Positions 1 to 8,660 of a stretch of DNA of 59,685 nucleotides are shown here, in pieces; the first letter of the stretch is position 1; every line of letters starts with the position of its first letter. The stretch spans positions 6,873 to 66,557 of the forward strand of contig JAAXHE010000046.1 of the NCBI GenBank assembly GCA_012271065.1. Direction: 5' to 3'. The position numbers were made by a program, and so were the translations under genes. The notes below the pieces were generated by a model, which was not told the origin of the DNA, did no database searches, and saw only the letters and a program-made list of their open reading frames with translations. Source of the stretch: Candidatus Latescibacterota bacterium (lineage in GTDB: Bacteria; Latescibacterota; UBA2968; GCA-2709665).

Positions 1-258
1 ATCCTGGGTACGTGGATGCTGACCCACGCGGAAAACGAGCCGGTTTCGGTGAATTATACGCTGATTTTCGAACAAAACGGCGTTTACACGTTTATCAATA
101 CGATCTTCGACGGAAGCCGGATTACGTCAACCGGGAATTGGTGAATCGAACAGGGCGCACTGTTTCTCGATGCCCTGGACTTCGGGTTCTCCATTGACAA
201 CGACGAACTTACGCTATACGCAAGAGATGGCGCCGTATTCGTCTATTCCAGGCAGTAG
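1..258 (+). pseudogene. Lipocalin-like protein, 3' end, with in-frame TGA
   Basis: Frame 1 reads open from the window edge and ends with TAG at 256-258. It is interrupted once by TGA at 142-144. Read through that codon, the ~85 residues alternate beta-strand-like stretches (LIFEQNGVYTF, GALFLDALDFGF, ELTLYARDGAVFVYSR), the pattern of the C-terminal half of lipocalin-like secreted domains. The reading frame continues sensibly after the stop, so a nonsense mutation or a base-call error is more likely than a natural end. The gene start lies outside the window. No stem-loop resembling a SECIS follows the TGA, so selenocysteine is unlikely. Confidence 0.5.
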
Positions 259-409
259 CCCCGCCAGGATTTCCAATTCGGGGTTCGGAATACAGCAGGT
301 CAGAAACGAACCGTGCCGAAAGCCGGCAGGCGTCATTACCGGCCCGCTGCCGAACGACTGCGTTGCAACCGTGTGAAGTGAGCGATGCAGGACGTCTCCA
401 GGAGAGGCC

Positions 410-1801
410 ATGCGCGTTGATCCTTCCATCCGCCTGAGGGACGTGAATTCCGGACTCGACCGGTGTTTCGAATTCGCAATGGGCAAAATTACGTCCATTT
501 CCGAAACATGGGACCCCCGTCACGGAGCGCCGGTCTATACGGTGGGGGGAAAGTATGCCACCCGTGGTTGGACGGAATGGACGCAGGGGTTCCAGCATGG
601 CTGCGCGATATTGCTCTTCGATGCCGTTCGAGAGAAGCAGTATCTGGAAATCGGTCGAAAGGGTACCGTAAACCGTATGGCGCCGCACGTGACCCACACT
701 GGCGTGCACGACCACGGATTCAACAACATATCGACATATGGCAACCTCCGGCGGCTGATGCTCGAAGGCGCCACCCCGGGCGATATCTGGGAACAGCGTT
801 TCTACGAGCTTGCCCTGAAAGCGTCCGGCGCGGTGCAGGGGGCCCGCTGGACGAAGATTCGGGACGGGAAAGGTTATATTCCTTCCTTCAACGGCCCTCA
901 TTCGCTGTTTTCCGACACGATCCGCACCTGCCGGTCCCTCGGACTGGCACACGGATTAGGCCACGTTCTGATGGGGGAGAACGACCGGGCGATTTCGCTG
1001 TTCGATCGCATGATCGAACACGCGGAGACAACGGCAAGGTTCAATGTATATTACGGCGACGGCCGTGACGCCTACGACGTACGGGGACGGGTGGCGCATG
1101 AGTCCATTTTCAACGTGCAGGACGGCAATTACAGATGTCCGAGCACACAACAGGGATATTCGCCCTTTTCAACATGGACACGAGGCCTCGCGTGGATCGT
1201 CACGGGATATTCCGAATTGCTGGAATTTCTGGAGGTCGTCGACGATGAAGACCTTGCCGGCTGTGGCGGTCGCGGCCACGTCACGGCATTCATGACCCGG
1301 GCGGCAACCGCGGCGGCAGACTACTACGTAGCAGGCGCATCCGCGGCGGACGGAATCCCGTACTGGGATACGGGCGCTCCGGGATTGACGCAGATGGGAG
1401 ATTATCTTGGCAGGGCCGCGGATCCGTTCAATGAATTCGAGCCCGTGGACAGTTCGGCCGCTGCGATTGCGGCCCAGGGATTGTACCGGCTGGGCAGGTA
1501 CCTGGGCGGCACAGCGGGCGGGTCATATACGAGGGCCGCGTTGACGGTCGCCCGAACGTTGTTCGATGCGCCGTACCTGTCCGCCGACGAGAATCACCAG
1601 GGGCTGATCCTGCATTCCGTTTATCACCGCCCCAACGGATGGGATCGACGCCGGGAGGGTCAGAACGTGCCGAACGGCGAGTCTTCGATGTGGGGAGATT
1701 ATCACGCGCTGGAACTGGCGGTGCTGCTGAAGCGTGAAATTACCGGGCAACCGTATTTGACTTTCTTTTACGGGAGACCCGAAGGGTCTGATGTCGGCTG
1801 A
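410..1801 (+). CDS. Glycoside hydrolase family 88-like (unsaturated glucuronyl hydrolase type)
   Basis: 463-residue protein with the alpha6/alpha6-barrel signature of GH88/GH105 enzymes. These remove the unsaturated uronic acid from the non-reducing end of oligosaccharides made by polysaccharide lyases, using a hydration mechanism. WTEWTQGFQHG (about residues 55-64), HDHGFN with Asp101, and the segment around SDTIRTC with Asp169 match the two catalytic-aspartate regions of the family. There is no obvious signal peptide, so it probably acts on imported oligosaccharides in the cytoplasm. ATG 410 is preceded by a good ribosome site (AGGAGAGG). The gene stands alone; the next gene starts 36 bases after its stop. 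The exact sugar substrate cannot be told from the sequence. Confidence 0.85.
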   Translation: MRVDPSIRLRDVNSGLDRCFEFAMGKITSISETWDPRHGAPVYTVGGKYATRGWTEWTQGFQHGCAILLFDAVREKQYLEIGRKGTVNRMAPHVTHTGVHDHGFNNISTYGNLRRLMLEGATPGDIWEQRFYELALKASGAVQGARWTKIRDGKGYIPSFNGPHSLFSDTIRTCRSLGLAHGLGHVLMGENDRAISLFDRMIEHAETTARFNVYYGDGRDAYDVRGRVAHESIFNVQDGNYRCPSTQQGYSPFSTWTRGLAWIVTGYSELLEFLEVVDDEDLAGCGGRGHVTAFMTRAATAAADYYVAGASAADGIPYWDTGAPGLTQMGDYLGRAADPFNEFEPVDSSAAAIAAQGLYRLGRYLGGTAGGSYTRAALTVARTLFDAPYLSADENHQGLILHSVYHRPNGWDRRREGQNVPNGESSMWGDYHALELAVLLKREITGQPYLTFFYGRPEGSDVG

Positions 1802-1837
1802 TTGGTGCACCGGGCGGGAGAGACCGGAGAGTTAAGA

Positions 1838-2698
1838 ATGCAATATGTCAAACGGATCGCCAGGCGGAAACCCGGTCTGAAGGCGTCCGGGCACGCTCCA
1901 GTGGCAATTCTGCTTATCGCGCTGTGGTCCTCACCGGTGTGGAGCAGCGACGCGACGCCGTTTGATTTCGGCCCGCTGGACCGCATGCTGGGCAGGTTCG
2001 TGGACGCGCGAGGCTGGGTTGACTACGCAGGTCTCAAGGCTGAGCCATCCGATCTGCGGCTAATCCTGAAGCGTCTGAGGGAGGCCAGCCCGGAGAGCCA
2101 TCCCGCTTTGTTTCCCGAGCGGGATGACCGGCTGGCGTACTGGATCAACGCCTACAATGCGCTTGTGATCGCCGGGGTGGTCAATGCGTATCCCGAAACG
2201 AGCGTCAGGAATATCCATAAACAGCCGGGATTCTTCAAGGTGTTCCACGTCGTCGGTGGCAAGTCCAGGTCACTTGACGATATTGAGCACGGGATCGTCC
2301 GCAAAGAGTTCGGGGACCCCCGAATCCACGCCGCTCTGAATTGCGGGGCTGCGTCATGTCCGCGGCTTCGGCCGGAAGTCTACAGTTCTGATCGGCTTGA
2401 GAAACAGTTGAACGCCGCCGTTCGGGAGTTTATCCGCGATCCTCAGCACGTCCGCCTGGACCGTGACAGCGGCACTCTGGTTCTTTCGAAAATCCTCGAT
2501 TGGTTCGGTAGTGATTTCACCGACTGGTATCGACGTGAATATCGGGTGAAAGACGTACGGATTACGGACTACCTGAATATCCATCTTGCCGAGGAAGATC
2601 GGGCTTTTTTGCAATCACATCCTCAGGTCACCATTCGATACCTTCCGTACGATTGGACACTTAACGACCGGGCGTTGCACAAGAAATTGACCCGTTAA
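1838..2698 (+). CDS. DUF547 domain protein, exported
   Basis: 286-residue protein with an N-terminal signal sequence (hydrophobic stretch about residues 20-33, then a small-residue cleavage site before SDATPF). The body is a DUF547 domain: YWINAYNALVI, then IHAALNCGAASCPRL, then LEKQLNAAVREFI. The domain's function is not established; the conserved Cys and His suggest a transglutaminase/papain-like fold. ATG 1838 is chosen over an upstream TTG at 1802 because it has a GGAGAG ribosome site and begins a normal signal peptide. It lies 125 bases upstream of the arsS-like gene, a pairing I recall from other bacteria, which suggests a shared role. Confidence 0.85.
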   Translation: MQYVKRIARRKPGLKASGHAPVAILLIALWSSPVWSSDATPFDFGPLDRMLGRFVDARGWVDYAGLKAEPSDLRLILKRLREASPESHPALFPERDDRLAYWINAYNALVIAGVVNAYPETSVRNIHKQPGFFKVFHVVGGKSRSLDDIEHGIVRKEFGDPRIHAALNCGAASCPRLRPEVYSSDRLEKQLNAAVREFIRDPQHVRLDRDSGTLVLSKILDWFGSDFTDWYRREYRVKDVRITDYLNIHLAEEDRAFLQSHPQVTIRYLPYDWTLNDRALHKKLTR

Positions 2699-2822
2699 AC
2701 AAAGGGTGAACGCGAGCGGGATACAGTGCTTCGGCGACCTCGTCCCGCAACCTGGCCCGTCAAGGACCAACGGGTTCATTCAAATAACCTGCCGGTGTAT
2801 CGATTCCGCAAAGGAGAGACCC

Positions 2823-3836
2823 ATGGGAGCGCCGCCGGAACTGCTGGCGATTCAGCCCCGCGCACAGGAAGAAGCCCAGGGCAGCCGATTATCGTTTAAG
2901 GAGCGCCTGGGACGTGAGGGTGTCGATCTCCGTCGTGACGCGCTGGAGACGCTTCAGATCAATGTAGGGAAACTGTGCAACCAGGCGTGCAGGCACTGTC
3001 ACGTGGATGCCGGTCCGAACCGGACGGAGGTGATGACCCGCGAGACGATGCGGTCGATCCTGACGTTTCTCGCCGCCACGGATATTCCTGTGGTGGATAT
3101 CACCGGCGGCGCGCCGGAGGTGAACCCCGATTTCAGGTATCTGGTGAAACAGATTCGACGGCTTGGGCGCAGCGTGATGGTACGGTGCAACCTTACCGTG
3201 ATCTTTGAGCCGGGCCTGGAAGATCTGCCCGACTTCTACCGGGAGCACGAGGTGGAACTGGTCTGTTCATTGCCGTGTTATCTGGAGGAGAACGTGGATC
3301 AGCAGCGAGGAAAAGGCGTGTTTTTCGACAGCATCGAGGCGCTCCGGCATCTGAATGCAATTGGATACGGAGAACTTGATTCAGGCCTGCTGCTTCACCT
3401 TGTATACAATCCGGTGGGCGCCTCGCTTCCGCCGCCGCAGGACGAACTCGAGGCCGACTATAAACGGGTACTGGCGGAGCGCTACGGCATTTCGTTCAAT
3501 CGCCTGTTTACCATCACGAATATGCCGATCAGCCGGTTTAACGACTATCTGAGGCGTCGGGGGGAGTACGATGGCTACACGCAGACGCTGCGGGAACAGT
3601 TCAATGCACAGACGATTGATCGTCTGATGTGTCGTTTTCTGGTAAGCGTAGATTGGGAAGGCAATATTTACGACTGCGATTTCAACCAGATGCTGGATAT
3701 GCATCTGTCCGGCCGACCGAAAAAACTATGGGACGTGTCGTCTCGATGGCTGGTCGACAGAAGGATCCGTATTGCAGACCACTGTTACGGCTGCACCGCC
3801 GGCGCCGGAAGCAGTTGCGGCGGTGAGCTGGCCTGA
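2823..3836 (+). CDS. arsS: ArsS-like radical SAM protein (arsenosugar biosynthesis type)
   Basis: 337-residue radical SAM enzyme. The [4Fe-4S]/SAM motif CNQACRHC (Cys52, 56, 59) is followed by DITGGAPE. The C-terminal part has MCRF, YDCDFNQ and a Cys-rich tail CYGCTAGAGSSCGGE, characteristic of the ArsS family (formerly with DUF3641). The family is linked to arsenosugar formation. Some members have selenocysteine in a cysteine position, but here every such position is a Cys codon. ATG 2823 follows AAAGGAGAG; an in-frame GTG at 2706 would add an unconvincing 39-residue leader. No arsM-type arsenite methyltransferase is next door. Family assignment is firm; the exact substrate is inferred from the family. 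Confidence 0.85.
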   Translation: MGAPPELLAIQPRAQEEAQGSRLSFKERLGREGVDLRRDALETLQINVGKLCNQACRHCHVDAGPNRTEVMTRETMRSILTFLAATDIPVVDITGGAPEVNPDFRYLVKQIRRLGRSVMVRCNLTVIFEPGLEDLPDFYREHEVELVCSLPCYLEENVDQQRGKGVFFDSIEALRHLNAIGYGELDSGLLLHLVYNPVGASLPPPQDELEADYKRVLAERYGISFNRLFTITNMPISRFNDYLRRRGEYDGYTQTLREQFNAQTIDRLMCRFLVSVDWEGNIYDCDFNQMLDMHLSGRPKKLWDVSSRWLVDRRIRIADHCYGCTAGAGSSCGGELA

Positions 3837-3881
3837 AGGTCGACGATCCGCTTTCGTCCTCAGGCGGAACGTGAGGGACGG

Positions 3882-4124
3882 ATGCCCGCGCCTGTATCTA
3901 TACGCAGACCCAGGGGGGTATTCGAGATCGTGTTTACCGATGAAAACAAGAGCGGGCAGTTCATTTTCGTCCCGAATTCCCCGGTGACCGCTCTAAATAA
4001 CCAGCTTGTCAGCGTCACCCGCCTGGTCAAATACGCATCCGAGGTCATCTACCAGAACGCCGCGCGAAACCCCGGACTGTTACCGACCGGGAATCCAGGG
4101 ACCCGCCCTCAGTTTCTATGTTGA
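3882..4124 (+). CDS. Possible small hypothetical protein
   Basis: 80-codon reading frame starting at ATG 3882 in the 540-base gap between the radical SAM gene and the next secreted protein. The middle (FTDENKSGQFIFVPNSP, then VTRLVKYASEVIYQN) has balanced composition and codon use like neighbouring genes, unlike the Arg-rich shadow frames nearby. No domain, signal peptide or clear ribosome site is seen. It could be a real small gene, a remnant of a longer gene, or chance. Confidence 0.3.
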   Translation: MPAPVSIRRPRGVFEIVFTDENKSGQFIFVPNSPVTALNNQLVSVTRLVKYASEVIYQNAARNPGLLPTGNPGTRPQFLC

Positions 4125-4193
4125 TTTCAGGGATGAACCGCAAACAAATTTACCTGTCAATAGTCCTCGGCCGGTCGGAGCCCCTTTGAGAAC

Positions 4194-4220
4194 CGCCGCC
4201 GCCAGAGAAAGGCGGCGGCG
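4194..4220. other. Perfect GC-only stem-loop
   Basis: CGCCGCCGCC (4194-4203), loop AGAGAAA, GGCGGCGGCG (4211-4220): ten uninterrupted GC pairs. No T-run follows on either strand, so it is not a standard intrinsic terminator. It sits just before the promoter at 4266-4294. Confidence 0.6.
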
Positions 4221-4265
4221 TGTTGGCTCTGCCCGTTGGAATAGCAAACACCTTCTGATTTTTTC

Positions 4266-4294
4266 TTGATACAGAGACAATGTGAAGTTATATT
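4266..4294 (+). promoter_or_regulatory. Sigma-70-type promoter
   Basis: TTGATA (4266-4271), 17-base spacer, TATATT (4289-4294) in a locally AT-rich stretch, 83 bases upstream of the start codon at 4377. Confidence 0.6.
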
Positions 4295-4376
4295 AACGAT
4301 AAGTTTTCTTGCAATTTTTGAAGAATCCGTAATTGACCTGCGCACACGCCTTCGTTGCAAATCGAGGAGTTCATCC

Positions 4377-5030
4377 ATGAGTCGCCATGGCCTGTTTCTC
4401 ATCGTGTCGTTCGTCTTATCTTCAACGGTTTACGGGAGTCATACCGCCAGGTTGGTTGTACACAACGGCGATAATACGGTTCCATTGACGCTGCGTAACG
4501 AAACCGGGTACCCGGTTGACGTTCTGGAGATCCTTCCGGACGACGAACCGCTTCCGGATTGGCTGCAATTTGGTCCCACTAACGTGGTTTCTTCCCCCGA
4601 GACTGGTATTCGGCAAGCAATTCTAAACGTCACGGTATCGGATCAGGCGGAGGGCGTCAGCGCTCATGTACCCGTACTCTTGCGTGATCAGGCGGGCCGG
4701 ACCTGGCCCGTAAGTTTCGATATTCAGGTAAGCCACGCGCTGATTCACGAAGACGTTTTACTGCAAAACGCACCAAATCCCTTCAACGCAGAGACCGTCC
4801 TTGAGTTTCATCTGGCCGGAACTGTCTCACGTCCCACGAAATTGGTAATCTATAATATCCTGGGTCAGACGGTACGCACGCTTGTGGATGAAGAGCGAGA
4901 GCCAGGGATATACAAGGTACGCTGGGACGGGCGAGATGACGGCGGCCGCGTCGTCGCCAGTGGCGTGTATATTTATCACATTGCCGCTGGTTCCTTTCGC
5001 CAGACCCGGAAGACGATGCTGTTGAAATGA
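4377..5030 (+). CDS. Secreted protein with FlgD-like / T9SS-type C-terminal domain
   Basis: 217-residue protein with a signal peptide (MSRHGLFLIVSFVLSSTVYG). The C-terminal ~85 residues form a FlgD-Ig-like / Por-type sorting domain: NAPNPFNAETVLEF, LVIYNILGQTVRTLV, WDGRDDGGRVVASGVYIY, final KTMLLK. Such domains end many secreted proteins in FCB-group bacteria and serve for export or surface attachment. The middle (residues 25-125) is a beta-rich region I do not recognise. ATG 4377 has GAGGAG eight bases upstream; the frame is open to 4266 but that part overlaps the promoter. The same C-terminal domain closes the giant protein at 29574. Confidence 0.8.
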   Translation: MSRHGLFLIVSFVLSSTVYGSHTARLVVHNGDNTVPLTLRNETGYPVDVLEILPDDEPLPDWLQFGPTNVVSSPETGIRQAILNVTVSDQAEGVSAHVPVLLRDQAGRTWPVSFDIQVSHALIHEDVLLQNAPNPFNAETVLEFHLAGTVSRPTKLVIYNILGQTVRTLVDEEREPGIYKVRWDGRDDGGRVVASGVYIYHIAAGSFRQTRKTMLLK

Positions 5031-5210
5031 AAGCATGTCGTCATCCGGCCTCATACATGATGGAAAAAACGCGGGCCTTTTGAAATCGGGGATTAACGAC
5101 GGTGTTCGCGGTTTTGTGGGGGACGGTATTCAAGTATTCAGTATCGGTTTTGAGAGAAAGCGACGCGATGAAAAGTTCCTGCGTCCCCTGGTATACGAGG
5201 AGGAACTGAG

Positions 5211-5714
5211 ATGCGCTTCCTTAGCGCCTGTTTCATTGCCACAAGCGTTATTTTTGCCTGTCCCATGGAAAGTATGGCAGAATCGTCCGTGTATAACACG
5301 TTTATATTACGCGGAATCAGTGGGATCGTAAGCGATGGCGATCTTTCCGATTGGGAGCATATCCGGACTTCGACGATCCCAATTAAGATCTGGAAGGGGT
5401 CGGAGAATCGGGACGATCCATTTGGTCTTTCGAAGTTCGACGGACCCGAAGACCTGACGGCAAGCTTTCGCGCATTTGCAGACAGATCGAATATATATCT
5501 GGCTGTTGAAGTCACCGATGACGTACTCGTGTTTCAACGAGAGACCTTTGGAGAAGCCTGGTGGGACGATGCAGTTCGGCTTTATCTGGACAATGGGACC
5601 ATGTTGGAAATTACGCGCCACCGGAATGGGGAGATCCTTCTTGAAGGTGTGTTAGAGGTTGGCGGGAAGAGGATGAAGATTCCTTACATCTGGCAGGCCT
5701 TAGCAGTCCGTTGA
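5211..5714 (+). CDS. CBM9/DOMON-like secreted protein, 3' end replaced by IS insertion
   Basis: 167-residue product with a signal peptide (cleavage near MAESS) and a CBM9-like sugar/heme-binding fold: SDGDLSDWEHI, then SNIYLAVEVTDDVL, then AWWDDAVRLYLDNG. ATG 5211 follows AGGAGGAACTGAG. The last four codons come from the insertion sequence that begins at 5701-5703. Removing the IS and one copy of the TA duplication gives an ORF running seven codons past TTA to TAG at 7232-7234, i.e. 171 residues. The insertion therefore changes only the extreme C-terminus and the gene may still work. The ligand is unknown. Confidence 0.75.
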   Translation: MRFLSACFIATSVIFACPMESMAESSVYNTFILRGISGIVSDGDLSDWEHIRTSTIPIKIWKGSENRDDPFGLSKFDGPEDLTASFRAFADRSNIYLAVEVTDDVLVFQRETFGEAWWDDAVRLYLDNGTMLEITRHRNGEILLEGVLEVGGKRMKIPYIWQALAVR

Positions 5715-7208
5715 AAAAACGGGATTATAGCGAAGAATCACGGATATTCGGGTAAGGTGTGGTGGAAGAGCGTGACAGGTGGACAATCGGCGCTAAATTA
5801 CCAAATACGGATGGAGGGCACAAAGGCGCGGTAAGATGGTTCTGGAGACCCGGAAAGCGCGTTTGAGGCGATAAACAAAGGTGCGAAGGGCCGATAGCAA
5901 CCCATGCAGAGCCCTGGGCGTGCCCTTGCCGGTGATCTGCCGCATCAATAGGGAGAGATTGAAAGCGCCGCCGTGTATACACAGCCGTTTGTAGATGTTG
6001 GTGTGGCCGCGCAGGTGCGTGCGACGCATCCCCCCGGTTTCATAGGCATGCGCAAAACTGCGTTCGACAACCTCGGCGCGTTGCCGCTGCAGCCTCTTGC
6101 CTCGCTCTCCTCGTATGCGTCGGCGATTGGCATACACCGCCGCCTTGGCCGCCGCATCCTTTTTCCAGTTTCGACGACCGCGGTCCGGTTCCGAGACGTA
6201 GCTGCGGACCTTCGCCGCCTTCAAGGTCTTCATGGTGTGATTACTGTGATATCCCTTGTCCGCCACCCCTTCGCGAAGTGCCTTTTTGTCATCGGTATCG
6301 CCGACCGCTTGCAGATTCCGATCGGCCGGGTCCAAACTCTCGCAAAGCGCCTCGGTATCCAGATCGACCGTATGTTCGGCCTTGTGAGCCAGATGCGTGC
6401 GTCCGTCTTTCATCTTGGTAATCCGGGCATCCGCATCATGGGGATGCGCCCAGTCCTTGTTGGAAGCCTTGTTCGAACGTTTCTTGTCGAGCCCGACCAG
6501 GTCCTGCTTCGTCGGGGCTTCGATGCCTGCGGCCCGGGCCAGCCCTTGTAGGTACTCGGGGTAGGCTTTGCCCGTGTCCCGGCGCACGATGCTGCGCATG
6601 GCCGCATTGGCTTCCAGCGTGGTCGCGTCCACCGCCACCGTCTTGCCCTTGAGCAGGTCGTGGCCCGCCAACACCTTCAGTACCCAGTTGAAGACCGCAT
6701 CGTGCACTTCCACCGGCAACCGCTGCCTGATGCGCGTCAGACTCGAGTGGTCCGGGGGAGATTCGCTCAACGAGTAGCCCAGAAAGCGCCGCAAAGCCAG
6801 GGAATCGGACACCCGCCAGGCGATGCCACGCTCCGAGTCCAGGCCCTCGAAATAGCCGATCATCAGCATGCGGAAATAGACACCGGGGGCCATACTGGGC
6901 CGCCCCAACGTCTCCGCGTAATACCGCGCGCACAGCCCTTCTACATAGGAATCGAACCCATGCTCGAAAAGCAGCTTGTTGAGGCGCGTGTAAAACGGAT
7001 GACCCGGCGCCTCGGACAACGTGCGGGTCGGCACCCACATTTCCTCCTGCACACGCTCTTCACGCTTGCTCATCGACATCTCCGGCCTCCTTCGCGCTTC
7101 CGCCCTTTTCCTTTTTCCTTCGTGTCCTCCCATTCTAAGTAACACTTATACAACAAGCAATCCGGTTTTGCCACGATACCGAAATTTGATACTTTTTCAA
7201 CGGGCTGC
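5703..7208. mobile_element. Complete insertion sequence, IS5/IS1182-type
   Basis: About 1506 bases bounded by 16-base terminal inverted repeats with one mismatch: GCAGTCCGTTGAAAAA (5703-5718) and, inverted, GCAGCCCGTTGAAAAA (7193-7208). A TA dinucleotide flanks both ends (5701-5702 and 7209-7210), consistent with a 2-base target duplication. It carries one transposase on the minus strand. The element is intact, suggesting a recent insertion. Confidence 0.85.
5793..7079 (-). CDS. DDE transposase, IS5/IS1182-type
   Basis: 428-residue DDE transposase. The N-terminal DUF772-type region (ARYYAETLGRPSMAPGVYFR, then DSLALRRFLGYSL, then PPDHSSLTRIRQRL) is followed by the catalytic core: first Asp in TVAVDATTLEANAAM, second in VADKGYHSN, and the Glu in AEVVERSFAH. 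ATG at 7079 is preceded by GAAGGAGGCCGGAG. In-frame ATG 7133 and GTG 7145 lie upstream without a better ribosome site. No frameshift or internal stop is present, so the enzyme is probably active. Confidence 0.85.
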   Translation of the reverse strand: MSMSKREERVQEEMWVPTRTLSEAPGHPFYTRLNKLLFEHGFDSYVEGLCARYYAETLGRPSMAPGVYFRMLMIGYFEGLDSERGIAWRVSDSLALRRFLGYSLSESPPDHSSLTRIRQRLPVEVHDAVFNWVLKVLAGHDLLKGKTVAVDATTLEANAAMRSIVRRDTGKAYPEYLQGLARAAGIEAPTKQDLVGLDKKRSNKASNKDWAHPHDADARITKMKDGRTHLAHKAEHTVDLDTEALCESLDPADRNLQAVGDTDDKKALREGVADKGYHSNHTMKTLKAAKVRSYVSEPDRGRRNWKKDAAAKAAVYANRRRIRGERGKRLQRQRAEVVERSFAHAYETGGMRRTHLRGHTNIYKRLCIHGGAFNLSLLMRQITGKGTPRALHGLLSALRTFVYRLKRAFRVSRTILPRLCALHPYLVI

Positions 7209-7292
7209 TAACTCACGTGCACGTTACAAGATAGGTGAGCCTTTACTCGCAGGCTGGAGGATATGTCTGCTTGACAAGGGGAGGAAAAGGCG

Positions 7293-8252
7293 ATGAGATA
7301 CTCAACGTATACCTGCGTCGTGTTCCTTTTGCTCATCGGCACCATTTCTGCCGAGAGAAAACCTCTGGAGACCATCCATCGCGTATTCGAAACCGGTATT
7401 TCCGAAATACTCGTACCCAATCCCAACAGGGCCGATGGATTTGATGTCATCGATAGACCGCACGAGGTCCGGCTAGACAGCCTGACCGGCGTTTACACCT
7501 ACACCTATTGGAGAGAGAACGGAGAAAGAGTAGATCAGCCCTATATCCCGGCTAATCGAGTCAGCGCGACGGTGGTATGTTCGGTAAGTTACGACCGGGC
7601 CACGGGAGAGTATACGTACAGTTATAAAGTCAACCTCATGCCCTCGAGCCCACAATCGTTGCAAATTTTCGCGGTTGATTTGGATGAGAGATTAATCATC
7701 AGAACCTCTGCGTCGGATTCCTGGGAAGGCTGGTATGACCCTGATCAAGACCCTGGTTCTGGATCGCCAAGTTGGGCGTTCTTCACCAGCCTTGGCAACG
7801 ACATTCCGCCCGGGAGCGAACTTTCTGCCAATATTGTCAGCAAGTACGGTCCGGTGTTGACGACGTGCTACCTGTCAGGAAACGCGCCGAGTCTTCCGTA
7901 TTCCGACATTGGAATCCCGCACGTTCCTCCAGACCAAGAAGGTGTCAGGGGAAAGACATTGGCGCCCGGGCGGGTTTCGGTTGAGCAGCAGGATCTGCAA
8001 AAGCATCTGACGGAGATCCTGGATGCGGCGCTCGAGTGGGGCTGGGTCGATACCCTGACGTACGAGAATACACTGCAGAAGATCGAAAGTTCACAGGCGA
8101 TGGATAAGGACGGTTTTTCCGGGCTGAGGAGAGGGTTCCATGCCAGCAAGGTGGGCGTGTGGGAACCCGAGGTGGGCGCGCTGCTTGATCACATCGGAAT
8201 AAGCGTGTTTGAATTGCCGCCGGAACCCGAGTCGCCCGAGGAAGCGCCTTAG
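7293..8252 (+). CDS. Exported protein of unknown function
   Basis: 319 residues with a signal peptide (MRYSTYTCVVFLLLIGTISA). The N-terminal two thirds is beta-rich with many Tyr/Thr (YTYTYWREN, TGEYTYSYKVNL). The C-terminal part (about 235-300) is helical and ends in an acidic Pro-rich tail (PPEPESPEEAP). I recognise no family. ATG 7293 has an excellent ribosome site (GGGGAGGAAAAGGCG). It lies just downstream of the insertion sequence, so its original promoter may have been separated from it. Confidence 0.7.
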   Translation: MRYSTYTCVVFLLLIGTISAERKPLETIHRVFETGISEILVPNPNRADGFDVIDRPHEVRLDSLTGVYTYTYWRENGERVDQPYIPANRVSATVVCSVSYDRATGEYTYSYKVNLMPSSPQSLQIFAVDLDERLIIRTSASDSWEGWYDPDQDPGSGSPSWAFFTSLGNDIPPGSELSANIVSKYGPVLTTCYLSGNAPSLPYSDIGIPHVPPDQEGVRGKTLAPGRVSVEQQDLQKHLTEILDAALEWGWVDTLTYENTLQKIESSQAMDKDGFSGLRRGFHASKVGVWEPEVGALLDHIGISVFELPPEPESPEEAP

Positions 8253-8316
8253 CGTCAGCTCTTACATCGTGAACCGCAGGCGTTCTGAAATTCATCGACG
8301 GTATTTCACAGCACAC

Positions 8317-8347
8317 GGGGCCGGGGGACTATTCCCGGCCCCTTTTT
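8317..8347 (+). terminator. Rho-independent terminator
   Basis: GGGGCCGGG (8317-8325), 8-base loop, CCCGGCCCC (8334-8342), then TTTTT. It closes the transcript of the exported protein 65 bases after its stop. I see no gene in the rest of the stretch to 8660. Confidence 0.85.
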
Positions 8348-8660
8348 CCCGCGTGTGCGCCAGGACGCTGGGAAAGTTCTTGTTTATGGGTCGAATCCGG
8401 GGTCATATATTTGGAAGTGGACCTCATCGTTGAACCCATGAGGTAGGTTTTCGGGATTTTCTGATCGTTGCGGTTCGATTGGGACGGCCTGAATCCGGTT
8501 CTTGTCCTGGCACTGTACCCGTTTGAAGAGATTCCGGGCAGGGAAATCGTGGATGAGTCAGATACGTTAACGGACAGGCGGGAACTGGCCCGTCGTCGTC
8601 ACGGATGATCATGGGGAATTGCGCTGGTGCGGTGGCCAGGATCGTCGGTAATGCGGGAAG

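Noticed and set aside
142..144. Selenocysteine in the lipocalin-like frame
   Set aside because: No stem-loop with a suitable apical loop follows and the family has no Sec members that I know of.
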